The notes beneath the pieces were generated by a model, which did not search any database, was not told where the DNA came from, and saw only the letters and a program-made list of their open reading frames with translations. Both the position numbers and the translations under genes were made by a program. A stretch of 64,000 nucleotides of DNA from the NCBI GenBank assembly GCA_025201345.1, contig JAIXMG010000007.1, forward strand, positions 930,001-994,000, given 5' to 3'. Shown here in pieces: positions 54,704-64,000 of this stretch. This DNA is from Thamnidium elegans (taxonomy: Eukaryota > Mucoromycota > Mucoromycetes > Mucorales > Mucoraceae). Positions within the stretch are counted from its first letter, which is position 1. Each line of letters opens with the position of its first letter.

Positions 54704-55916
54704 TTACCTTCTCTTTTGTAAAGCGGCAATTTTCATTTTTTGTTTTGCAACTATTCTTCTTGTTGCTTCTTGAATGATGCGATCATCTTCATCTTCATCA
54801 ACTTCTTCCATACTTACCTTGTGGATATCTTCAGTACCCAATTCTTCATCATCATTGTCACTATATGATGCCTCATATTCGATTGGTAAGCTACTTTTTT
54901 TAATGCAAGAAGAAATCTCAATTCCGGCACCAAGAAAAATATTATTATTCTATGTATATATGATTTCGTTAATTTCTTTTTTTTTAAAAAAAAAAGTCGC
55001 ACATCATACTTACATCGCTTTTACATTTCTTTCCAATTGCAGTATTTCTGATAGTAGTACTGAGTAGGCTAGTAGCACCCCAAGACTTGTTAAAGCCAAA
55101 TACTGGTAAAGAATTGGCTTTTCCTAGCACAGTAATTACATAATATTCAGCCATTAACGCCAAAAAGTTTCTTTCTTTTCCATCAATTAAAGACCACTTT
55201 ACACCAGCACTTCGATTTGGTAATATTTGAACCAACGTGAAACTCTTCAAAGCGCTGTAAGTAGCTTCATACCTATCACCTAATTCACGTTGGATCTCAT
55301 CCTCATCTGTACCAGTCATAATAGGGTCATTCACGGCAATAAGTACTCTTTTGACGTCCTGAGTATTTTTGATTTCATGGTCAAATTCACAACCATACCT
55401 GTTGTTTCGCTTACAATACTTGACGTCTTGCCAACACATCGAATACCATGGTAATTGGAATCGTTTTTGATGTGCTGGATCACGTCAGAAGAAAAGATCT
55501 TATCCAAAGAGCTTCTCACTTTTTGAAGAGAAGTGTTACAGTCAGAAAAGAGAGTGTTAACTATTTTTTTTTAAAAAAAAATTAGAATTAAATATAGCTT
55601 ATATTTTATATCTCATTAACTTACGAGTAGTAGATAAATCCAAAGGGGCAGGGACATTGGCAATTTCACTCGTAGCAGCAAGTAAACGATTGGTGTGCTT
55701 TTCAACAACACGGTCAACAATACTTTCGACAGATTTGATCAAAATTTCTTCGATTCTACTGACATGAACGTATTCAGATGAATTATAAGGCGTCTGGTAG
55801 GAATTAAAAGAGGATGCCTGTGTAGACGTATTAGGGATGGAAAAAGAAGGCAGTGACCCAGAAGAGCCCATATTGAAGTCTTGAATAATTGAAAGGTCTT
55901 GAGAGTATTGGTCCAT
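54704..55916 (-). pseudogene. Accessory gene of CACTA element F
   Basis: Exons 55625-55916, 55014-55560 and 54704-54949 (minus) would give about 360 residues, but exon 2 is 1 base short for phase. The frame shifts near 55435 (YHGIR...CWQDVKYCKRNN), so the gene appears broken there. The start is Ser-rich (SLPSFSIPNTSTQ), followed by a helical stretch (RIEEILIKSVESIVDRVVEK); the end is acidic then basic (YSDNDDEELGTED; QKMKIAALQKRR). No known domain. It is divergent from the transposase, like the second gene of other CACTA elements, which can encode a DNA-binding helper; that role is inference. Confidence 0.6.
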
Positions 55917-56457
55917 GTTTAACGTAGTAATTCTAATAATTATAAAAGTAATTGATAATGCAAAAAAAAAGAAGCTCTTTTATATACCTGAATCAAATAA
56001 ACCGACCAGCCTTAAAAAGGCAAATATCTTTTTCTAGGCAACTGTCATTACGGATACATAAGTTTAAAAGGATATATTTCTGGAAGATAAAAGTGATTGG
56101 ATTCTTTAAAGCTAAGTACGGTGAAGTATCTTCATTAGGTAATTATATTGAACAAAGACCTATTTTTAAACTTTTTTTTTTTTTGAAGCTAGAACGACGT
56201 CATTGTCATAAGGACATCAATCAATATCAATATGAAGAGAAATACTATTACATATAGATTAATAAAATGCTTTCTAATATATACACTGTATAAAACTCGT
56301 ACTTACTATAAGCCTCTATACTGTCCGTAACTGCATTTACCGAGATCTTTTTTTTTTTTTTAAAAAAAAAAGGTACGCACCAGTAATATCTCTTCATTTA
56401 GTTCAAAAAAAAAGCATTTCAAAATGTTTGCCGTAAGCCAAGCATTGAAGGATCCTC

Positions 56458-56466
56458 TATATAAAG
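56458..56466 (+). promoter_or_regulatory. TATA box of the F transposase
   Basis: TATATAAAG 71 bp before the start codon at 56537. The surrounding CTCTATATAAAGGGGAAA is conserved, in reverse, in E1 (about 32297-32315) and E3 (about 44985-45005), which supports it as the element's own promoter. Confidence 0.55.
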
Positions 56467-56536
56467 GGGAAAGAAAACCTTTACAATATTTTTTTTTTAT
56501 ATATACCTACTACAATGCTTTTTTTTTTACCTTAAC

Positions 56537-58744
56537 ATGCAATTCACACAAGAAACTCTTATTCATAAAAGATACAAAAGGGCAAGAACAAATGCCTCTT
56601 TTGCAAAGATTGAAAATCGTCTGGATGAAATCCTCCGTGGTGATACTCCTCTTGATACCGTACCTGCTGTTACTACAGAATTATCTAACAATGATCAAAT
56701 CTATCTTGAAGAAAATGGTTTGGATACAACCGAATGGACACGTCTTGAAAATGATGATGATTTCGAGAATATTAGCTTTTCTTTTGAAGATGACGAAATT
56801 GTATCTGACCGTGAAGAAGAAGAAGATATTTTAAGTGATAGAGGTAAGAAGACAATAAGATGGGATTAATATTTATACATACTTACTTTTTTTTTATGAA
56901 CACATATAGAAACGACTGATCCCACAGTCAACAGTAACTCCAAATACATTGAGCGTGATATTTATGTATCATCTTATCCTTTTAGTCCAATTCAAGAATA
57001 TAGCGTACGTTTGATGAATATTTGTGAAGAGACGAACATATGTAGAGAAGGTCATCGACTTTTATCCCGGCTTATTAATGAAATAATTGCAGATACACGT
57101 ATAGGTAAGTCATAAGTAAAGCCATAGTTAAAAAAAAAAAAAAAAAACTAACTCCCAAATATTTTCTTTTTTAGGCAAAACAAGTAAAATCCTTGCAAGA
57201 GAGGCATGCGATACGCTTGTCAAAACCAAAGTTCCTGTAGATCTTGTTACATCACATGAAATTTGTGGCGCTAATGGATGTTACTTGTATGATATTCGAA
57301 AGGATATCTCCCTTACCGCCTGTCCTATCTGTGGTGCAACAAGAAGTAAAACCAGCACTTTGAAAACGGTCAATATTACGGATAAGATAGCCGAACTATT
57401 GATATGTGATGATGTTCGTGAAAGGCTTGCTTATAGAGCTGATAATTTCCCCAAAGATTTTCATCCGATAAGGTTTATACAGACGCTTTTGATGGTGAAT
57501 TATATGCAAACTTTGTTGAGAACAATTTATTCGAAAACAAGTACGACGTAGCTATAAAACTGGACATAGATGGCTTCCGGTCAAAGTTCTCTAGAACCAA
57601 ATTAGTTATGGTGCATTGCGTTGTATTAAACTACGACATATCAGAGGTGAGTTTTTTTTATACATGTATATACACATATGTAGGTTACATACTTACTTTT
57701 TTTTTTAAATGAAAAGCGATTCACTAGAGAAAACACATTCCAGATCGCCATCATTTTTAGTAAATCTAAAATCGACCTTAACTCTTATTTAAGACCTATC
57801 TTCTTTAAGTCGTACACCCCTTCTTGTAAAAAAAAAATGGACTTCAAGTAGCTATCAGTAGAGTAATCCCAATGTTTATCTCCGGTGACGGTGTGCAATG
57901 TAACGAATTAATGAACTTTGGAGGTCACAGTTGTAAGACAGGTTGTCGATTATGCTTATCTGCCGGAAATCACAGAACAGACTCGTATAATGTTGGCGGT
58001 AAAGTCGTTGCCGGTAAGCATGGAATGTACTTTCATGAACGTAATAAAGAGCTACTGATATATACAGACTATATATCCCTCTTCATCTTCGTTATTATTA
58101 CGATATAGCACATCAAAACTAAACATTATTAATCATAGACGATTAATAATACAATATAGAATTATCCTAAACAATCATCCATTATTATTATCAATGACAG
58201 GGCAACTGCCATTTAATAATAAGAACTACCAATTAAACACAATGCGCATAAATGCTTAAACCAATCCAGATAACAAACCAATCGGATTATCAATAAGGAT
58301 TAACCATAATCCTTATGATATTTAAAACTGACTTTTCTTACTCTACAATTAGAATGGCTAATTGTATAACCCCTTTAGTATAAATACATCCTTCTTTTTC
58401 ATCTAAAATAAAAACAATCACAACTAAGACTTTTATCAATACTCTAAAGGACTTATTTTCTATTGTATATTTCAGCTACGATCTAAGCAAAGTTTACTAT
58501 AGAAAGATAAAACCCCTTTATATGTAAGTAAATTTATATACATAAGTTATAATTATATCTACTAATACTGCCTACTTACATAGATCGACAATGATTACGG
58601 TATACGTCCCCCAAGGGTCTTCGGTAGCCTTGTATCATTTATTTCAGTCGCGTTTCATCCTATCGACGAAATGCGCATGTATTCTAATATTGCCAAGGAT
58701 GTTTTCTCTATGATGTCTCCAAAATATAATTCTCACTCCAAATA
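56537..58744 (+). pseudogene. Tnp2-like transposase of CACTA element F, disrupted
   Basis: Starts MQFTQETLIHKRYKRART, followed by an acidic stretch. Introns end exons at about 56842, 57102, 57642 and 58524. The zinc-knuckle region reads ACPICGATRSKTS (57316), then LDIDGFRSKFS, TFQIAIIFSKSKIDL, FISGDGVQCNELMNFGGHSC and TGCRLCLSAGNH. Damage: a 1-base frameshift near 57470, another in the A run at 57828-57837, a solo LTR at 58056-58474 splitting RNKEL|LRSKQSLL, and loss of the C-terminal half where element D enters (YNSHSKY at 58744). Each block aligns with the intact copy at 59551-62931. Confidence 0.82.
58056..58474 (+). mobile_element. Solo LTR, family alpha, copy 4, inside the F transposase
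   Basis: 419 bp with TG...CA ends and exact duplication GCTAC (58051-58055 and 58475-58479), within a coding exon. Confidence 0.93.
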
Positions 58745-59550
58745 CACTAAGGCGAGCCAGAGCGATAATATCTAAGCGATGGCGGTTGTGGGAGCGTTGT
58801 ATCGCTTACACAAGCGGTATCGATAAAATTTGGCAGGGAAAAAAAAAATTATCGATGGAATTTCAATTTCCTTCTTTTTAATTACAGCTTTTGCGCATTT
58901 TCTCCAAATAGAAAAAAAAAGAATGCTAACAAAATTCTAATTTTTTAAAAAATAAAGGTTTCATCGGTCGAGGAAGCGATATCGCTCCATTTATCGCTAG
59001 ATAATATATATATTTTTTTTTCATGTGGATTACTTTGTTAAAATTAATATTCCGCTCTAGTGAGTTCTTATATAAAGCAAGTATTTTTTTTTTAATAAAC
59101 GCCTGTATATTCTACCACTTTTTTTTTTTTTTTTTTTTTTTTACTTATTCCTTTAATTCGCAATACATACCGTTAACTTTAATAAAATAAAGACCTCTTA
59201 CTAGTGTTGACACTAAAGATAACGCTAAAAAATCCTTTTTTTTTACGACGAGAAACGTAAAAAAAATGTTGCTGCAAAAAGATTGAATAGAAAGAAAACA
59301 ATTAAGATGACGATAACTATATGCAAGTTTGCCGAGTGTGAAGAACTAAGGTTTACTTTGGATTATGCTCAGCTATAGATGACTACAAACATAGAAAGCA
59401 TGATGAATTGCCCAGTCACAATCAATTTATGTTTATATCTTTTTTTTTGTAAACAAAAAAAAAAAAAAAAATACTCTTTTTATTCATTTTTATAAATATA
59501 TACATAGAGAGAGAGAGAGGAAATACTTTAACCGAAAAAAACCTACTGCA

Positions 59551-62500
59551 CTACAACAGGTCACTAATCTTGCCTGTGTTAATGGACATATCTCGATCGA
59601 AGGCAGTTGATGGTGAAATCACGTAGAACCAGTTGGAAGATTGAGCCTGGTTATTTACCAAATCAGTTTTTTGAATCAACCCAACAACTGATAAAATATC
59701 ACCAACGTCGATCACAGCGTATTTTTTTGTCTCGTTCGCGGGAAAAGGGTGAACCAAGGGTATACATTTCGAGTAAGGTGAAGTTTTATGAGACTTCATA
59801 ACTTCCACCACCGCGTAAAAGCTACCACAACTTCTACTTTCCGGAAGCTCCAAGTCGATTTCGAAAAAGAAAAGTACCTTGGCGACATACCAGTTGGAAA
59901 TGGATTGTAAACGGTTACGCACCCTAATAATATCAAATGATAAATGGAAAAGTTAGTAATGGTAACGAAGCAAGTATATATATACATATCTAAGCATACC
60001 TTTTTTTTACGCTTGACTCAAACATTATATATTCCCCTCCTCTATTGTTTCTAGATGGGTGTTTTTTCTTAAACAACGTGGATGTCTGCACATGTGAATC
60101 AAGCCATAATTTAGCTGCAGGCGTTATTTCCATATCCAAGTTTAAAGTAAGAGGACGTCCTTTAGTGATGCCCAGATATCGTCGTTTGTAAGAACTAATG
60201 GCCTGTATAAATTTATCCATTCTAATCAAACCTTCAATAGAGCTATCAACAGCCGAGTTTCTTGAAATTATAACTGGAGAAGAAAACGGCTCCCAAAGTT
60301 GAGGATAGTCTTTACAGTTGTCGATGTATGTGAGAGGATGATAAATAAAACCTTTTGACTGGCTTTGGGGATTTCGATTGTAAAGAGTTGAGAAATCCAT
60401 CATCTTTGTTGTATCTAAGAACTTGAACCTGGCAATTCGCTCAATTACATTCAAGGCGTTTGCTTCTGCATCAACTCTTGCTCTCATCTTCTTTTTATAA
60501 TTACCAATTTCTCTTTCCATGCTTCGAACACTTATATTTCTCAAGGAAGAACATTGTCGAATAATTTGTGGTATATGGAAAAGGTGATGCATAGAAGATT
60601 TGTATACCGATTTGGAAAGTGCGTTATTGGCAATATATTGATCTATACAACGATACCATTTTTCTAGGGATCTATTTTTTAACCAGAGTATGTTAGATAT
60701 TATTATATTTAGACATTTTTTTTCTCAATCACTTTTCACTTACGATTCAATTTCTAAAATATCATCTTTAGATACCACCCATTGTAATGAAATTGAACAG
60801 GCACGAGTCAAAGGGAGGACAGCAACCCTGATATCTGCATCATCGAACAAGCCAACTACAAGCGTGGGTACTACAAAAACAAGCCACGTTATCCAGTCAA
60901 TTGAGCGATAGAGACTCTTCACGTTCAAAGGATTGACAGGATGAAAACTACCTTGAAACACGCCGGCTGGTATATACATTCGAGATTTTTGCATGCTAGT
61001 ATTTAAACAATCGAATTTTGCATTGGATAACTGGAATGGATAAAGCGATTCGTTACCATAAAACTTAAAACTTGTGTTATACCGAGGAGATATCAGATCA
61101 AAAAGCAATTTGGCGACATTTGATATACCGTGAAGCTCATCAAAACCGAACATGCAGGAACCTGTATATGTATTCAGTGATCCGAATATGGTTGGTTTTT
61201 TAATGCCGTATGTATTGTTTTGCTAAAAGAAATAGGGCGAATTCTGTGAGTATTTTCTTTTTTAAAAAAAATAAATAAATAAATAACATACGTAAATTGA
61301 GCTTGTGTCTTCTAGTAATAAACTTTCTTTAGATCTCAATGGGGCATCACGATTAGGAAAGTACATTCCACTTCTTCTTGTATTTGGAGGGCCCTCCACT
61401 CTATGCAACCCATGGCTTAAGCAAAAGCGGCAACCAAACGTGCTTAAGAAAAAGAAAGTTAGCTGAAAATCGACATGGTTTATTCATATATCAATATAAG
61501 TACCCTGTATGACCGGAGAAATTCATAAGTCTATTACATTCTATGCCGTCACCATTTACAAAAAGAAGATATACTTTACAGCGTATGGGTGTTTCACTAT
61601 TATCTGTTTGAATGACAATGGTTTTTTCTGAAAGCATCTTGATTTCATCGACAATAGGCTTTAAAAAGGAATTAAAATCAGCTTTTGACTTTCCAGGGAG
61701 AACAGCTATTTGAAAGGTCGCATTCCGTTTATATCTATGAAATAAGGTGGTTGTATGACTTATATTAGTACTTTGCCTCGATTGGTACTTTTTTTTTTTA
61801 ATTTTAATACCTTTCTGATGAATCTAAATTTAAGATAACAGCGTGGACCATTACAATTGAAGAATGAGACGAAGAAGAGGTGAACCCGTCAATATCAACT
61901 TTGAGGTAAATATTTAATATATTTTCATCATTGTTTATAATCTGATTGTTATACAAGCTTCTAAAGATATCACCATCGTAGATATCTGCATATGTGTCAC
62001 TGGTCCTTGTTATATGCTCGGCTACTTCGACCTGGCGTTCTATTAAGTTTGTACGGATTTCGTCTGAAAGAAGCATTTCGACGATCTTGTCCGAAATAGA
62101 AATCATCTTGGTAACCTTGGCGGAGGATCTAGCCGTATGACACACTGGACAGTTGAGAAGATGGATATCTTCGGTACTATATAAGTAACACGCATTGATA
62201 CAGATATCGAATTTTCGTGTCATAGCCAGAGGTACGGCGTTTTTAACGAGACTGTTACAAGTATCATGGCTCAAAAGCTTGTTAGTACAATCTGTCAATA
62301 TATGAGGTATTTTTTAATTTTTTTTTTTTAGAAAAATTGTATATATTAGTCTCTTATTGAATCTATGTAGTAGTTTGAAATTATTTACCTAACGTGTTGT
62401 CTGCTATCATCATATTGATTAAATGTCTTAACGCTCTTGAGCCTTCGCGACTGATGTTGTACGTATCGCATACTTCTTCAAACATTATACTGTATCTTTC

Positions 62501-62931
62501 GATTGTAGTGAATGGGAATTTTGGAACATTCAATTTATATTTAATACCACCATCAACCTGGTCAGTATCTTCAAGTATTGTATTGTCATTTTCAGTTGTG
62601 GTAGCGGGATCAACAAACAAGAAATCAGGAAAGTCGGATTGATCTGCTTTAATGTATATGTAAGTAAAATGGCTAAATTATATACAGTATATGATTAATT
62701 CTTACCTTCGTTCTCTAAAACATCACTGGTAGCATGCTCATTTGTTTCTTGTTCATCATCGAAATCAATATAGTCGCCACAGTCATATTCATACGAGCTT
62801 TCGTTTTCGGTATTTACAACAAGAGGGGCGGGTGTGACGGCGGACCTTGCCTTTTGAAGAAGGAGCTGGTGAACGTATTTGATATTACTTCCAGAGACAC
62901 GGGTACGTTTGCTGGGGACATAAGAAGACAT
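59551..62931 (-). CDS. Tnp2-like CACTA transposase, intact
   Basis: Eight exons (62706-62931, 62389-62646, 61811-62291, 61504-61734, 61292-61442, 60744-61222, 60000-60671, 59551-59923) keep phase throughout and give 956 residues without a stop. In order: acidic N-terminus; NCPVCHTAR knuckle (about 209); LKVDIDGF (about 293); FQIAVLPGKSKADF and SFLKPIVDEIKML (about 330); FVNGDGIECNRLMNFSGH and FGCRFC (about 400); IDWITWLVFVVPTLVV; HHLFHIPQIIRQCSSLRNIS with SMEREIG (about 638-662); and a C-terminal SSNWFYVI block. The order matches Transposase_21, DUF4218 and DUF4216-like parts of plant Tnp2. It would cut and paste the element at 3-bp targets. Confidence 0.83.
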
Positions 62932-63059
62932 GTTTAAGCAGAAATATAATGTAATATAATTTGGAATATTTTTATATCTGCTTTTATACTAAAAATATTT
63001 ACTTTTTTTTAAAAAAAAATGTTTCAAGGCAATATATTTACGTTATCATTATCTCAAGA

Positions 63060-63250
63060 AATCAATATGGAAATCGTATTCGGAACCACTCATGGAGAGC
63101 TCTCTTATCTTTACTGCAAAAAAAAAAAAAAAAAAAAAAAATTGTTTCACGGTAGATTTTTTCTTTATCTCTGGAAATCAATTTCGAAATAGTAGACCAC
63201 TCATTGAGATCTTTGATTGTCTTTTTACAAAAAAAAATCAATAATTATAA
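63060..63250. repeat. Diverged tandem duplication upstream of the D transposase
   Basis: Two units of about 90 bp (near 63055-63150 and 63160-63245) share GAAATCAAT...CGAAAT/CGTATT...ACCACTCAT, GAG..CT and an A run. They lie between the two divergent genes of D and could hold regulatory sites. Confidence 0.4.
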
Positions 63251-63793
63251 TAGACACGCTTGATTGGAAAACATTTCAAATTGATTAGCCAACTTCCAAT
63301 TAAAAATTTATGCTGAAACCAGGGCCTGCAAAAAAAAAAAGGAAGTGTTAGGATCCAAAAGAAACAAATTCAATCAAGATATTTTATACAATAGCCAAAC
63401 ACATCTGAATCAATAACATACAATGGAAGAGTCGAAATGAAGAACGTAGCTCAATACTATAAAGTAAATATATATATATATATATAAAAGGTACATGTAC
63501 TATGAATAAACTTTTCAACTAACTTAAATTTTATATAGACTTGGCCAATACAATTGTTTTGAAGTATATGATCATCATCGGTGCCTTTTTTTTTTCTTTT
63601 TTTTTTTTTTTAGATGTGGTTTGGTTTCTGTTTCAAATAGATGTTACTGATAAAGATATTTGTTCTTTCTCTTGGCGATGTCTCAAGTAAAAATTTTTTT
63701 TTAACAATTCTATTTAAACCGATGTTTTCATAAAAAAAAAAAATACACATTTCCTTTTTACCCACTCCTAAAAAATCGAATATACTACAATAA

Positions 63794-64000
63794 TGTCCAA
63801 CAACAACGAACTTTCTTGGGACTCTTCTAACTTCTTACAAGACGCGTTATTCAACGAGAACACTACTTCGGATTCTGCAAAAATCGAATCACTTATCGAA
63901 GAAGTAAGTGAAATGAAGAGTATGTTATCAAATATATTGGCCATTCTGCAAGGTGGTAGAAGCTTCTCTGCTCGCTCGGTCTCTTTAGGTTCAGGTAATT
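63794..64000 (+). CDS. Start of the second gene of CACTA element D, partial
   Basis: Starts ATGTCCAACAAC (MSNNNELSWDSSNFLQDALF) and runs open to the window end, with a helical stretch IESLIEEVSEMKSMLSNILA and a Ser-rich part. A donor-like GGTAATT at the edge suggests that the first exon ends near 63993. By position and divergent orientation it corresponds to the accessory gene of F (54704-55916), though the sequences are not clearly alike. Confidence 0.5.

Larger units (their letters stand above)
53745..58744. mobile_element. CACTA-type element F, left part, cut by element D
   Basis: Left end CACCTAAGCC with subterminal ATCCGCTGAG and CAGCGAG motifs (53745-53850). Then come the segment shared with E1 (53852-54465), an accessory gene on the minus strand (54704-55916), a divergent promoter region and a Tnp2-like transposase on the plus strand (56537-58744). 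The transposase reading stops exactly where CACTA element D begins, so D inserted into F. The right end of F is outside the window. Confidence 0.75.
58745..64000 (-). mobile_element. CACTA element D, apparently autonomous, right end outside window
   Basis: Starts CACTAAGGCGAGCCAGAGCG, a classic CACTA terminus, followed by a subterminal array of GCGATA/AAGCG motifs (58760-58830 and 58970-59005). It contains a complete transposase on the minus strand and the start of a divergent second gene at 63794. The target is the coding sequence of F; the 3 bp before the end are ATA. The matching end and duplication lie past base 64000. Confidence 0.8.

Overview
The window looks like fungal nuclear DNA, most likely an early-diverging fungus of the Mucoromycota (Mucorales type). 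It is strongly AT-rich, full of poly-A/T tracts, and its genes carry many short GT-AG introns, some with a clear CTAAC-type branch point. The host genes are typical fungal or eukaryotic ones: an OPI1-family repressor, TOM7, SEC65, TFB3, a PTEN phosphatase, an SMYD5/SET5-type SET-MYND protein and a nucleolin. The species cannot be fixed from this window.

Bases 1 to about 14.4 kb are a compact host-gene block. In order: a four-helix membrane protein (+), NSR1/nucleolin (+), TOM7 (-), a SET-MYND protein (+), an inositol polyphosphate kinase (-), an OPI1-family repressor (-), a DUF1640 mitochondrial protein (+), PTEN (+), a 65-residue membrane protein (-) whose stop overlaps the PTEN stop, SEC65/SRP19 (-) and TFB3/MAT1 (+). 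I rebuilt exons by hand; TOM7 and the 65-residue gene are too small or too split to appear as long open frames. The promoter shared by the OPI1-family gene and its divergent neighbour has a perfect inositol/choline-response motif.

From about 14.4 kb to the end I find almost only transposable elements, nested several deep. There are CACTA-type elements with Tnp2-like transposases, CAC...GTG ends, 3-bp target duplications and subterminal repeat arrays. One, entering at 58,745, has an intact 956-codon, 8-exon transposase. There are five Tc1/mariner elements, two of them intact and with DD34E, DD35E, DD37E and DD37D catalytic spacings; solo LTRs of at least four families, many with exact 5-bp target duplications; one LINE cut into at least eight pieces; a piggyBac fragment; and several MITEs.

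Most target duplications can be read directly, so the order of insertion can be partly rebuilt. The clearest case: LINE pieces on opposite strands between 18.2 and 31.2 kb become one continuous LINE with a poly-A tail if the segment between two inverted CACTA copies is flipped back. The exchanged target duplications (TAG/TAG and CTT/CTT) support this inversion independently.
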